This document shows, piece after piece, positions 1-9,390 of a stretch of 35,405 bases of DNA (position 1 is its first letter; every line of letters starts with the position of its first letter). A program made the translations under genes and the position numbers. Under the pieces are notes generated by a model. It saw nothing but the letters and a program-made list of their open reading frames with translations. It was not told the DNA's origin and searched no databases. This DNA comes from Gemmatimonadota bacterium. Its GTDB lineage: Bacteria > Gemmatimonadota > Gemmatimonadetes > Palauibacterales > Palauibacteraceae. Location of the stretch: the NCBI GenBank assembly GCA_027295155.1, contig JAPULH010000038.1, positions 1-35,405 on the forward strand, in the 5' to 3' direction.

Positions 1-65
1 AAGGGGAATCGAACCCCTATCTCCACCTTGAAAGAGTGGTGTCCTGGCCGTTAGACGATGGGGGC
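1..65 (-). tRNA. tRNA-Glu(TTC), 3' end truncated by window start
   Basis: Reverse complement gcccccatcgtctaacggccaggacaccactctttcaaggtggagataggggttcgattcccctt; anticodon loop CTTTCAA, T-arm GGTTCGATTCC. Confidence 0.95.
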
Positions 66-85
66 ACATCTGTCTCCGACCCGCA

Positions 86-159
86 TGCGCCCGGCAGGAC
101 TCGAACCTGCGACCCTCGGCTTAGAAGGCCGATGCTCTATCCACCTGAGCTACGGGCGC
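86..159 (-). tRNA. tRNA-Arg(TCT)
   Basis: Reverse complement gcgcccgtagctcaggtggatagagcatcggccttctaagccgagggtcgcaggttcgagtcctgccgggcgc; loop CTTCTAA. Confidence 0.95.
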
Positions 160-177
160 GTCCCCCTAATAGCAGAG

Positions 178-250
<73 letters not shown>

Positions 251-269
251 AGCTCCGCGACCGTTTCAG

Positions 270-343
270 CAGGGGCGGAGGGACTCGAACCCCCAACCGC
301 CGGTTTTGGAGACCGGTGCTCTGCCAGTTGAGCTACGCCCCTT
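270..343 (-). tRNA. tRNA-Trp(CCA)
   Basis: Reverse complement aggggcgtagctcaactggcagagcaccggtctccaaaaccggcggttgggggttcgagtccctccgcccct; loop CTCCAAA. Confidence 0.95.
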
Positions 344-392
344 CGGCAGCGGTTGCAGGTCGGCAACGCCGCCGCTGCCACTCCCAGGCCAT

Positions 393-465
393 AGCTGGGG
401 GCGGAATCGAACCGCCGACACCCGCGTTTTCAGCGCGGTGCTCTACCGACTGAGCTACCCAGCCT
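393..465 (-). tRNA. tRNA-Phe(GAA)
   Basis: Reverse complement ggctgggtagctcagtcggtagagcaccgcgctgaaaacgcgggtgtcggcggttcgattccgcccccagc; loop CTGAAAA. Confidence 0.95.
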
Positions 466-498
466 CAATCATGCGCCGCGCCCGGTCGCGGCCGCCAG

Positions 499-571
499 CT
501 CCGGGGGTGGGATTCGAACCCACGACCTAGTGGTTAACAGCCACCCGCTCTGGCCACTGAGCTACCCCGGA
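499..571 (-). tRNA. tRNA-Asn(GTT)
   Basis: Reverse complement tccggggtagctcagtggccagagcgggtggctgttaaccactaggtcgtgggttcgaatcccacccccgga; loop CTGTTAA. Confidence 0.95.
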
Positions 572-616
572 ACGCATGGTACCTCGCCCTGCAAGCGGGG
601 GACCACCCCGCCAAGC

Positions 617-644
617 AAAAAACGCCCCGCCAAGCAGAGGGGCG
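617..644 (-). terminator. Rho-independent terminator downstream of tRNA-fMet
   Basis: Minus strand CGCCCC-tctgcttggc-GGGGCG-TTTTTT: 6-bp GC stem followed by a T6 run, between tRNA-fMet and tRNA-Asn. Confidence 0.75.
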
Positions 645-657
645 CGGCAGGGCATGA

Positions 658-731
<74 letters not shown>

Positions 732-742
732 ATGAGTGCCCA

Positions 743-771
743 ATCGTAAGCGCGACCCCAGATCGTGTCAA
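743..771 (-). promoter_or_regulatory. sigma70-type promoter for the tRNA-fMet transcription unit
   Basis: Minus strand TTGACA (766-771), 17-bp spacer, TACGAT (743-748); -10 element ends 12 nt upstream of the mature tRNA 5' end. Confidence 0.8.
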
Positions 772-861
772 CCGACTAGCCGCGAGAAAACGCCGCTTAG
801 CCGCGCCACAAGCGAAGATTCGCCGCTTGCCCCCTTCGGGCACAGCCTCTACTCTGGCAGC

Positions 862-2316
862 GTGAGCCCACTCCCGACCTCCGCGCCGGACGACGCCGCA
901 GCCGGCTCGAACGACGCTCGCCTGCCGCCGTCTTTGTCACGGGATCTGCGGCGGCGGCTCGGTCCCTCGGGCTTCATCGAGGAGCCGGACCGCCTCCTCG
1001 CGTACGAGTCCGACGCGCTCACCACGATCCGTGGAGTGCCGCTCGCCGTGACGTTGCCGGCGACGCGCGACGAGCTGTGTGCCACGGTGCGACTGCTGTA
1101 CGAGGCGGGCGTTCCGTTTGTTCCCCGCGGGGCCGGCACCGGCCTGGCCGGTGGAGCGGTCGCTCGCTCCGCCGTCCTCGTCGTCACCACACGACTCGAT
1201 CGAATCCTCGGCGTCGATCCCGCGGAGCGCCTGGCCGTCGTGGAGCCGGGAGTCGTGACGGACGCCATATCCGCGGCCGCCGCCCCGTACGGTCTTCGCT
1301 ATCTGCCGGATCCGGCTTCGGCCTCGGCGTGCACGATCGGCGGCAACGTGGCGACCAACTCGGGCGGGCCGCATTGCCTGAAGCACGGCGTGACGAGCGA
1401 CCACGTGCTCGCCCTGGAGGTCGTGCGTCCGGACGGCACGACGCTCGAGCTGGACCGAGGCGAGAGCGGAGGACTCGATCTGGCCGGCCTGTTCATCGGC
1501 TCCGAGGGCACGTTCGGGATCGCGAGCTCCATCACCGTTCGCCTGGTGCCACGCCCGGAGGCGGTCAGGACGTTCCTGGCGCTGTTCGGCGGCGTGTCGG
1601 ATGCGGGCCGCGCCGTCACCGAGATCCTGGAAGCGGGTGTGCTTCCCGTCGCTCTCGAGATCATCGATGGGACGACGATTCGGGCCGTCGAGGCATCCGT
1701 GTACGCGGCAGGCCTGCCCACGGACACGGGAGCCGCGCTGGTCGTGGAGTGCGAGGGATCCGAGGAGGAGGCCGAGGAGCAGATGTCGGTGGCGCTTGCG
1801 GCCGTACAAGCGGCCGGACCCCGGGAGGTGCGCCTGGCGGCGACCGAAAGCGATCGCGCGAGGGTGTGGCGAGCGCGCAAGAACGCCTTCGGTGCTCTGG
1901 GAAGGCTGGGACCCGACGTGATGCTCCAAGATGCCGTCGTCCCACGCACGGAGCTCCCCACACTGCTCCCCCGCATCGAGGAGGTGGCGGAGCGCCATGA
2001 CCTTCAGCTGGCCAACTTCTTCCACGCGGGCGACGGCAACCTCCACCCCAACATCGTCTTCGATCGCCGCGACCCCGATCAGGCACGGCGAGTGAATGCC
2101 GCGTGCCGCGAGATTCTCGACCTATGCGTGCGCGCCGGCGGCACGATCACCGGCGAGCACGGCGTCGGGCTGGACAAGCTGAAGTTCATGCCGCTCGTCT
2201 TCGGCGAGCCGGAGCTCGAGGCGATGCGCTCCTTGAAGAGGGCGTTCGATCCCACGGGAATCTGCAACCCGGGAAAGGTCGTGCCTTCGCCGCCATCCGG
2301 TGGAGGACGCGCCTGA
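862..2316 (+). CDS. glcD: FAD-linked oxidase, glycolate oxidase subunit GlcD
   Basis: ORF 736..2316; PFVPRGAGTGLAGGAV and NFFHAGDGNLHP motifs, C-terminal GEHGVGLDKLKFMP; likely GTG start at 862 because the upstream part overlaps the tRNA promoter region. Confidence 0.9.
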   Translation: MSPLPTSAPDDAAAGSNDARLPPSLSRDLRRRLGPSGFIEEPDRLLAYESDALTTIRGVPLAVTLPATRDELCATVRLLYEAGVPFVPRGAGTGLAGGAVARSAVLVVTTRLDRILGVDPAERLAVVEPGVVTDAISAAAAPYGLRYLPDPASASACTIGGNVATNSGGPHCLKHGVTSDHVLALEVVRPDGTTLELDRGESGGLDLAGLFIGSEGTFGIASSITVRLVPRPEAVRTFLALFGGVSDAGRAVTEILEAGVLPVALEIIDGTTIRAVEASVYAAGLPTDTGAALVVECEGSEEEAEEQMSVALAAVQAAGPREVRLAATESDRARVWRARKNAFGALGRLGPDVMLQDAVVPRTELPTLLPRIEEVAERHDLQLANFFHAGDGNLHPNIVFDRRDPDQARRVNAACREILDLCVRAGGTITGEHGVGLDKLKFMPLVFGEPELEAMRSLKRAFDPTGICNPGKVVPSPPSGGGRA

Positions 2317-2350
2317 TGATCTCGGGGAGCCGCGGCGACGGACCGATCTG

Positions 2351-3556
2351 ATGTGGCACACACCCCAGAGCGTAGAAGAGGCCGTCGGTCTGCTCTCGGC
2401 ATGCCCCGCGGAGACTCCCTTCCTGGCGACCGGAGCCGCGGAGCCACCCTCGCCGTCGCTACCCCTTCCTCCCGAGACCACCGTCGTCTCGACTGCGGCG
2501 CTTCGGTCCATCGTGGAGCACCGCCGTGATGACCTGACCGTGACGGTCCGCGCCGGAGCCAGGGTCGGCGACCTCAACGCCGAGCTCTCGGCAGCCGGCC
2601 AGTGGATCCCTGTCGAGCCGCGGGCGGCGGACCTTTCAGTCGGCGGACTCATCAGCTCAGCGGTGCCCGGGGCGTTCGACGCGGCGTTCGGACCCGTGCG
2701 CCGCCAGCTGCTGGCGCTCCGTCTCGTCTCGGGCGACGGCCGCGAATACCGCTGGGGCCGCCCCGTAATGAAGAACGTGGCCGGGTACGACGTGCCACGC
2801 CTCGCTTGCGGCAGCTTCGGTCGGCTGGGCCTCATCACCGAAGCGACGTTCCGGCTCTGGCCGCTCCCCGCCGTCTCGGTTCAACATCGGGTGGAGGGCC
2901 GGGGGGCGCGGCGCGTGGCCCGAGCTCTCTGCGAGGGTGCGGACACGACCACGGCGACGCCGGGAATGCGCTGGAGCTGGAAGGCAGCCCGGGACGACCG
3001 AGCAGACCCGAGGCAGGCGGCCGATCACCGCGAACACCTCACGCTCTGGCTTCTCGGCTCCGAGCGCTCCGTGCTCGCCCGGACATCAGCGCTTGCGGAA
3101 GTAGTCGCCGCGCACGGCATGGAGCTCGGGGCCCGCACGTCCATGAGCGCGGCCGTACCTAGCGCCGCGGGGCCTCTGCACGACGGCAGAGAACCGCGAA
3201 AGGAGCCGAGAAGCCCGGAGGATTGCGTGCTCCGGATCTCATCGCCGGCCGCGTCCCTCTGGGAGCTGCCCGATCGTCTGGCGGAGGTCGCGGGTGATCG
3301 CCTGAGGCGAATGGATGCCTATCCGGGCTCGGGCGTCCTCAGGGTGGAGTACTCGAGAGCAGGCGCCGACGCACGGGAGCTCATCGATCGGCTCCTCGGA
3401 GCGTGCGAGGACTCGCGGGTGTCCGTCGAGCGTGGCGGGCCGGCCGAGCACCAGCGGGTGCGAGCTTCCCGGCCGGATGCCGTGCGACAGCTCGAGGAGC
3501 GCGTCGTAGCCGCGCTCGGTGGGCAACCGCGATGCTGGCAGGCCGACTACCTGTAG
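2351..3556 (+). CDS. glcE: FAD-binding subunit of glycolate oxidase (GlcE-like)
   Basis: ORF 2300..3556, likely ATG at 2351; TVTVRAGARVGDLNAEL, GDGREYRWGRPVMKNVAGYDVPRL, FGRLGLITEATFRL; follows glcD. Confidence 0.85.
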   Translation: MWHTPQSVEEAVGLLSACPAETPFLATGAAEPPSPSLPLPPETTVVSTAALRSIVEHRRDDLTVTVRAGARVGDLNAELSAAGQWIPVEPRAADLSVGGLISSAVPGAFDAAFGPVRRQLLALRLVSGDGREYRWGRPVMKNVAGYDVPRLACGSFGRLGLITEATFRLWPLPAVSVQHRVEGRGARRVARALCEGADTTTATPGMRWSWKAARDDRADPRQAADHREHLTLWLLGSERSVLARTSALAEVVAAHGMELGARTSMSAAVPSAAGPLHDGREPRKEPRSPEDCVLRISSPAASLWELPDRLAEVAGDRLRRMDAYPGSGVLRVEYSRAGADARELIDRLLGACEDSRVSVERGGPAEHQRVRASRPDAVRQLEERVVAALGGQPRCWQADYL

Positions 3557-3581
3557 CAGGTCGCTGAAGAACCCTGGTGGC
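3554..3581 (+). repeat. Dispersed short repeat, copy A
   Basis: tagcaggtcgctgaagaaccctggtggc; begins with glcE stop codon TAG. Confidence 0.6.
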
Positions 3582-3684
3582 TCACGCGAGATGTGCGGAG
3601 GCGGTCTATATTGGCCCACCGGTCATGTCCGCAGAAGATTCCGATCGTGAAGAACGGGCCGGCACGACCTCCAGCCGTGAGTGC

Positions 3685-4440
3685 ATGAACACTCTCGATC
3701 ATACTCTTGGCGCCCGCAGCCGGGGCACTCTACGGGGCCTGCCCGGCGTCGCCGCTCTCCTTGCCGTTGCCGTTCTCCCCGGGGCCGCCAGAGCACAGAG
3801 CAGTCACGACAGACCGGATCCGGTGCCGGCCGAGGCTGCGGCGATCTCCCGGATCGCGGAGGCCGTCCTCGGCTCGCCCACCGATATCTACCTGGCACCG
3901 GTAAGATCACCGTCCGGCGGGATCCTGCCGCGCTGGCGGACAGGCTCCGACGGCGGCCGGCGGACGATCACGATCCACTTCGAGACGCCCGAGAACCCGG
4001 CCGAGCACGGCTCCGGCTACCGCTGGGCCGTGAATCAGGCGATCGAGACTTGGACCGCGATCGCAGGAGTGTCACTGCGGTTTCGCCAGGCGGCGGGACC
4101 CGGAACGGCCCAGGTGAGCGTGAAGTGGGTGACAACGCTTTCGCCCGGGTACAGCGGAGTGACGAAGTGGCAAACCGACTCGAACGGCTGGATCAGCTCC
4201 GCCGTCCTCACCCTGGCGCTGCTCGGAGGCGACGGCCGACCCGTCGATCGGGAGCTGGCCCGGCGAGTCGCCCTCCACGAGGTCGGGCACCTCCTCGGTC
4301 TGCCGCACAGCGCGAACGCTGGCGACATCTTGTTCCCGAGCAGCAAGGTGATGCGGCTATCCGGGCGCGATCGGGCGACGGCCCGTGTGCTCTATGCCGT
4401 GGATCCCTGGGTTCTTCTGAATGTGGGATCGGATCGATGA
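3685..4440 (+). CDS. Secreted matrixin-like (M10-type) zinc metalloprotease
   Basis: Zinc motif HEVGHLLGLPH (HExxHxxGxxH) with downstream SSKVM; N-terminal hydrophobic signal ending AARAQ. Start uncertain (3577, 3625 or 3685). Confidence 0.8.
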   Translation: MNTLDHTLGARSRGTLRGLPGVAALLAVAVLPGAARAQSSHDRPDPVPAEAAAISRIAEAVLGSPTDIYLAPVRSPSGGILPRWRTGSDGGRRTITIHFETPENPAEHGSGYRWAVNQAIETWTAIAGVSLRFRQAAGPGTAQVSVKWVTTLSPGYSGVTKWQTDSNGWISSAVLTLALLGGDGRPVDRELARRVALHEVGHLLGLPHSANAGDILFPSSKVMRLSGRDRATARVLYAVDPWVLLNVGSDR

Positions 4441-4448
4441 GATGCGAA

Positions 4449-4492
4449 GACGGTCCACGGGAGCGGATCGGGACGGACGGTCCACGGGAACG
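4449..4492 (+). repeat. Tandem direct repeat (period 27) just upstream of the ATR gene
   Basis: gacggtccacgggagcg (4449-4465) and gacggtccacgggaacg (4476-4492), 16/17 identical. Confidence 0.6.
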
Positions 4493-4495
4493 CTG

Positions 4496-5065
4496 ATGAA
4501 GATCTACACCAGAAAGGGAGACGCCGGCCAAACCGGCCTGCTCGGCGGCGAGCGGGTGCCCAAGCACGACGTTCGTGTGGAAGCGTACGGTGCCGTCGAC
4601 GAGCTGAACGCCGCGCTCGGCATGGCCATCGCTGCCGGAATGGAGGAGATGTCCAACGCCGATCGTCTCCGCACGGTCCAGGGCGATCTGCTGACGGTGG
4701 GGGCCCGCCTCGCCGCCGCCGATCCGAAGAAGGCCCGCCGGAAGGGAACCATCCCAGAGCTTCCAGGGGATCGGATCGCCGAGCTGGAAGCCTGGATCGA
4801 TGAGCTCGAGGGTGGTCTGCCGGCTCTCGATGCCTTTCTGCTGCCCGGCGGAGCGCCGGCCGGCGCTCAGCTTCACGTGGCACGCACGATCTGTCGTCGT
4901 GCCGAGAGAAAGATCAGCCAACTCCTTCCAGCGCAGCCCGATCTGGGCGACGTGATTCTTCCCTACATGAACCGTCTCTCCGACCTTCTCTTCGTCCTCG
5001 CGCGCGCCACCAACCGGGCGTCGGGAGCGGGTGATGTGGAGTGGCGTCCGGTGCGTCGCTCATGA
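4496..5065 (+). CDS. Cob(I)alamin adenosyltransferase, PduO-type
   Basis: MKIYTRKGDAGQTGLLGGERVPKHDVRVEAYGAVDELNAALG and MNRLSDLLFVLAR motifs; ATG at 4496 within ORF 4421..5065. Confidence 0.9.
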   Translation: MKIYTRKGDAGQTGLLGGERVPKHDVRVEAYGAVDELNAALGMAIAAGMEEMSNADRLRTVQGDLLTVGARLAAADPKKARRKGTIPELPGDRIAELEAWIDELEGGLPALDAFLLPGGAPAGAQLHVARTICRRAERKISQLLPAQPDLGDVILPYMNRLSDLLFVLARATNRASGAGDVEWRPVRRS

Positions 5066-5919
5066 AAGGCGGCCGCCGGCCGTTCCAGATCGCGCTCGCG
5101 GAGGGCGAGGTACTGCGCGGCGATGTGTGGACCCCAACGAGTCCGTCGCCGGACGCCGCTATCGTCGTCTGCCATGGCTTCAAGGGCTTCAAGGACTGGG
5201 GCTTCTTTCCCTACCTTTGCGAGGAGCTCGCACGCCGGACGAGCTGCCTGACCGTGGGCTTCAACTTCACCGGATCCGGCGTGGAGGAACGGCTGGAGGA
5301 GTTCACGGCTCTCGAGCGGTTCGGTCGAAACACGTTCAGCCGGGAGCTGGAGGATCTGGAGATCGTGCTGGACGGCCTCACGGTGGGCCGGCTGGGCGAC
5401 GTGCGGGTGCCGGAGGCCCGGCGCTTCGGGCTGGTGGGTCACAGCCGCGGCGGGGCCACGGCCCTCCTCAAGGCATCGCGTCGCCGCCAGGTGCAGGCTC
5501 TCGTCACGTGGGCGGCGGTGGCGTCGCTCGGCCATTACCTGGAGCTGTATGTGGGCCGCTGGGAGGCCGGCAAGCCGGTGTTTATCGAGAACACACGAAC
5601 GGGCCAACAGATGCCACTGTACCGCAACGTGATGGACGACCTCCGTGCCAACGCGGAGCGATTGGACGTGCAGCAGGCCGCCGCGCACCTCGACATCCCA
5701 TATCTAATCGTGCACGGGTCGGAGGACGAGTCGGTTCCGCCCGCCGACGGGGAGCGGCTCGCCATGGCGGCGCCGGAGGCCACGCTCGAGCAGATCGATG
5801 GGGCGGGGCATACGATGGGCGCAGGTCACCCGTTCGCGGGCCCCAACCCTCACCTGGAGCGCGCGATAGCGGTTTCCGCCACTCACCTGCGTGCCGTCCT
5901 GACGGAGGGCGGATCGTGA
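5041..5919 (+). CDS. alpha/beta hydrolase
   Basis: Nucleophile elbow GHSRGG, IVVCHGFKGFKDWGFFPYL, C-terminal GAGHT; start GTG 5041 or ATG 5062. Confidence 0.8.
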   Translation: MASGASLMKGGRRPFQIALAEGEVLRGDVWTPTSPSPDAAIVVCHGFKGFKDWGFFPYLCEELARRTSCLTVGFNFTGSGVEERLEEFTALERFGRNTFSRELEDLEIVLDGLTVGRLGDVRVPEARRFGLVGHSRGGATALLKASRRRQVQALVTWAAVASLGHYLELYVGRWEAGKPVFIENTRTGQQMPLYRNVMDDLRANAERLDVQQAAAHLDIPYLIVHGSEDESVPPADGERLAMAAPEATLEQIDGAGHTMGAGHPFAGPNPHLERAIAVSATHLRAVLTEGGS

Positions 5920-6425
5920 GTGCCCGTGATCGCAGTGGAGCCCGCCTGGCGTTCATCCTCGCCATCGCCGTAGGCGGTTGCCGGATCGAGAGCCGGGCTC
6001 CGGCTGACGGCACCGACACGATTCCCGATATCGGGAGCCAGGTCACGCGAATGCTGGAGCGCTCCGCCGAAGCCTGGAATCGCGGCGATCTCGAGGGGTT
6101 CATGGCTGATTACCTGCGTGCCCCGACGACCACCTATGTCGGCAGCTCCGGGCTCGTCGTGGGATGGGAGGCGATCCGGGCGCGCTACGCACCGCTGTTC
6201 AAGGCGGGGGCGACCCGGGACAGCCTCCGCTTCGAGGGTATCTCGGCACGTCTCCTGGGCCAGGAGCACGCCCTCGCCACGGCGAGATTCGTGCTCTACC
6301 GGGGCGGGCAGGTGACCGGCTCCGGACCGTTCACCCTGGTCCTGCGGCGCACCGAGGACGAGTGGAGGATCGTCCACGACCAGAGCGCCTCTGATCCGCC
6401 GCAAGAGGAGGCTTCATCGGAGTGA
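5916..6425 (+). CDS. SnoaL/DUF4440-like (NTF2 fold) lipoprotein
   Basis: In-frame GTG at 5916 inside ORF 5031..6425; AFILAIAVGGC lipobox, then SAEAWNRGDLEGFMADY...EDEWRIVHDQS. Confidence 0.75.
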   Translation: MSARDRSGARLAFILAIAVGGCRIESRAPADGTDTIPDIGSQVTRMLERSAEAWNRGDLEGFMADYLRAPTTTYVGSSGLVVGWEAIRARYAPLFKAGATRDSLRFEGISARLLGQEHALATARFVLYRGGQVTGSGPFTLVLRRTEDEWRIVHDQSASDPPQEEASSE

Positions 6426-7731
6426 ACCCGGCGACCGGCGCTCCGGCCGTCCTTCGCGTCGGCGAGGACGGCGAGGGGCTCGGCGCCTGCGTCCACTGCG
6501 GTCTCTACCTGCCGGCCTGCCCGACCTTCGAGGCGCTGCGGGAGGAGAACGATTCGCCGCGCGGCCGCATCTACTTGATGAGGCTTCTCGTCGAGGGCCG
6601 AATCCCCGCCCTTGGAGCGTTCTCCCGGCACATCGACCGGTGCCTGGGCTGCCGGGCGTGCGAAGCGGCGTGTCCGGCCGGGGTCCGTTTCGGCACGCTT
6701 CTCGAGCGAGCCCGGGAGGATCGGAGGCGTTGGGCCGGGTCGACTCCGCTCGCCAGCTTGATGCTGTGGGGGTTGTCGGGAGGGCGGGCCTCGCGAGTCG
6801 CGTATGCGCTCCTGAGGTTCCTGCGACGCACCGGCATGGCGGCCGCGGGAGCGAGCCTGCCGGGACGGATGGGCGTGGCCCTCGCCATGCTCGCTGCCAC
6901 CGCCCCAGGCGCGCGGCTGCCACGGCGTGCCGGGACGCAGTCGAGCGGGAAGCTCGAGGTGTATGCGCTGCTCGAGGAATGTCATGGGCGGGCTGTTCCG
7001 GGAGGTTCACACGGCCACGAGACGCGTTCTCTCGGCGTGCGGATACGTGGAGCGTCCCGCTCCTGGCCAGGGCTGCTGCGGTGCGCTGCACGCGCACTCC
7101 GGATTTCGGCGCGGGCGCCCGGAAGCTGGCGAGACGCAACATCGAGGCGTGCGAGCGCTCCGGCGCCGCGTGGCTGGTCGTGAACTCCGCCGGATGCGGC
7201 GCCGCGCTGAAGGAGTATCCCGAATGGCTCGCGGAGTCGCCGACCTGGCGGGAGCGGGCCGAACGGCTGGCGTCGGCGACCCGCGACTTCACGGAGTTGG
7301 TGGCGGATGCGCACGTGCGACCGGAGACAAAGCTTTCGCTCCGCCTTGCGTACGACGCACCCTGTCACCTGGTGTACGGGCTCGGAGGGGCGGACGCGCC
7401 GATGCGCGCACTCTCTCTCATCCCGGGCTTACAGGTGGAGCGCCTCCCGTCGGCCGACCGGTGCTGCGGCGGAGCGGGTCTGTACGCCCTCCTGCAGCCG
7501 GACCTTGCGGAGCGCGTTCTAGCACCGAAGCTCGAGGAGATCCGTAGTGGACGTTACGATGCGGTGACCACCGGCAACCCGGGCTGTATCATGCAGATCG
7601 GAGCCGGACTTCGCCGGGCGAAGCTCCACGTCCCCGTCGCACATCCGGCCGAGGTGCTGGCCCGAGCCTTCGCCCCGTCCGGGCCGCCGGGCACCGCCGC
7701 GACCCCAAACTGGGACACAGGGCGCCCCTGA
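6422..7731 (+). pseudogene. glcF: Glycolate oxidase iron-sulfur subunit GlcF, broken by two apparent frame breaks (or assembly errors)
   Basis: Frame 2 gives CVHCGLYLPACPTF...CLGCRACEAACPAGVRFG...YALLEEC; frame 3 gives VMGGLFREVHTATRRVLSACGYVERPAPGQGCCGALHAHSG; frame 1 gives GAGARKLARRNIEACE...VVNSAGCGAALKEY...DRCCGGAG. Breaks near 6980 and 7102. Confidence 0.85.
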
Positions 7732-7745
7732 AAGGATCTGACGGA

Positions 7746-8978
7746 TTGGAGCAGTTCGACTACCTCATCGTTGGCGGAGGACTCGCCGCCGCATCGGCGG
7801 TGGACGGGGTCCGGAGCATCGACGCGGACGGCACGATCGCTCTCCTCACCGAGGAAGAGGAACCCCCCTACCACCGCCCACCACTCTCCAAGGAGTATCT
7901 GCAGACTCCCGGGGCCACGCGAGATCTGCTGTACGTGAAGCCTGAAGGCTGGTTCGAGGACGAGGCCCGAGTCGAGCTGCTCACCGGCCGACGAGTCGTG
8001 TCGCTCGATCCACGCGAGATGACGGTGGCCACCGGGACCGACGAGACGTACCGGGCCGAAAGGATCCTGTTGGCCATGGGCGGCCGGCCCCGAACCCTTT
8101 TGATCCCCGGTAACGACCTGGACGGCGTCTATACCTTCCGCACCGTGGAAGATGCAGAGCGCATTCGCGAGATCGCCCCGAAGGCGGAGACGGTGGTGCT
8201 CGTCGGTGCCGGCTTCATCGGGATGGAGCTGGCGGCCTCTCTGACGCAATACGACGTTCGCTCGGTCGTGGTGGAGGCGGAGGACCGTGTGTGGTCGCGG
8301 ATGCTGCCGCCCGTGCTTTCCTACTTCGTCCAGGGATACTTCGAGGAGCGGGGCGTACGTTTCGAGCTCGGCACCCGGCTGGAGGAGCTTGCGGGCGAGG
8401 AGAGAGTCGAGCTCGTGCGGCTGGCGAACGGCACGGAGATGCCGTGCGATTTCGCCGTGTTCGGGGTGGGCATCCGTCCCAACGAGGAGATCGCCGGCGA
8501 GGCCGGGTTGGCCGTGATGGACGGGGTGGTCGTGGATCGGTTCGGGGAGACGAGCCACGGCCACATCTATGCGACCGGAGACCTCGCCCGCTTCCCCGAT
8601 CCGGTGTTCGGTGACACCGTCCGCACGGAGCACTGGGATCATGCCCGGACCCACGGGAAGTTGGTCGGACGCAACATGGCCGGCGCCCGGGAGGCGTACG
8701 AGCACATCTCCTACCTTTACTCGGACGTGTTCGACCTTGGCTTCAGCGTGCTGGGCCGGCCCGCCCAGGCCGACGACGTCCGCGTGGTGGGAGAGCTGAC
8801 GGCGGACCGCAGCCTCATCCTGTGCGGCGAGCACGAACGCCTCTGCGGGATCGTTCTGATCAACGCTGCCGACGCGTTGGAATCCTGCCGGGAGCTCCTG
8901 GGCCGGAAGCCCACGCTCGCCGAGGCGGTCGGGGAGCTCGAGGAGAGGGAGGGCGAGCTGGAGAAAGTGGTAGGCTGA
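7746..8978 (+). CDS. NAD(P)/FAD-dependent oxidoreductase, AIF/ferredoxin-reductase type
   Basis: YLIVGGGLAAASAVDGVR, YHRPPLSKEYL, VVLVGAGFIGMELAA, IYATGDLARF; TTG start. Confidence 0.88.
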   Translation: MEQFDYLIVGGGLAAASAVDGVRSIDADGTIALLTEEEEPPYHRPPLSKEYLQTPGATRDLLYVKPEGWFEDEARVELLTGRRVVSLDPREMTVATGTDETYRAERILLAMGGRPRTLLIPGNDLDGVYTFRTVEDAERIREIAPKAETVVLVGAGFIGMELAASLTQYDVRSVVVEAEDRVWSRMLPPVLSYFVQGYFEERGVRFELGTRLEELAGEERVELVRLANGTEMPCDFAVFGVGIRPNEEIAGEAGLAVMDGVVVDRFGETSHGHIYATGDLARFPDPVFGDTVRTEHWDHARTHGKLVGRNMAGAREAYEHISYLYSDVFDLGFSVLGRPAQADDVRVVGELTADRSLILCGEHERLCGIVLINAADALESCRELLGRKPTLAEAVGELEEREGELEKVVG

Positions 8979-9039
8979 ACCTCGGACGGGACGGGAGGGT
9001 ACGGCAACGCACTTTGGACCCCAGCGGAGGCTTAGAGTA

Positions 9040-9366
9040 TTGAGCGACATGAAGGAGACCCCGGGAGGGGCCGACATTGCGGATCTCGTGCGTCAGGCGC
9101 TCCGGACGGTAAAGGATCCCGAGCTCGGGCTGAACATCGTGGACCTGGGCCTCATCTACGACGTCCAGCAGGACGGGAGCTCCGTGACCGTGACGATGAC
9201 GCTCACGAGCCCCGGTTGCCCGGCCGGAAGCCAGATCATGGAGGGGGCGAAGGCGGCCGCGGAGTCCGTCGCCGGGGTGGATGCCGCAAGCGTGAACCTG
9301 GTCTGGAAGCCGTACTGGACGGCAGACCGCATCGACCCGACGGTCCGGTCGATGATGGGGTTCTGA
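9040..9366 (+). CDS. MIP18/DUF59 family metal-sulfur cluster assembly protein (SufT/PaaD-like)
   Basis: VRQALRTVKDPELGLNIVDLGLIYDV...MTLTSPGCPAG. Confidence 0.88.
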   Translation: MSDMKETPGGADIADLVRQALRTVKDPELGLNIVDLGLIYDVQQDGSSVTVTMTLTSPGCPAGSQIMEGAKAAAESVAGVDAASVNLVWKPYWTADRIDPTVRSMMGF

Positions 9367-9390
9367 CGGGTCCATCTGCCGGGGTACGCC

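Noticed and set aside
937-2046. 369-aa minus-strand ORF inside glcD
   Set aside because: Shadow ORF of GC-rich coding DNA; low-complexity Arg/His-rich translation with no recognisable motif; glcD on the plus strand is clear.
4441-4495. Cobalamin riboswitch upstream of the adenosyltransferase
   Set aside because: Only about 55 nt available and no B12-box-like sequence; just a direct repeat.
7554-9077. 507-aa minus-strand ORF opposite the FAD oxidoreductase
   Set aside because: Antisense shadow of a well-supported enzyme gene; no domain-like motifs.
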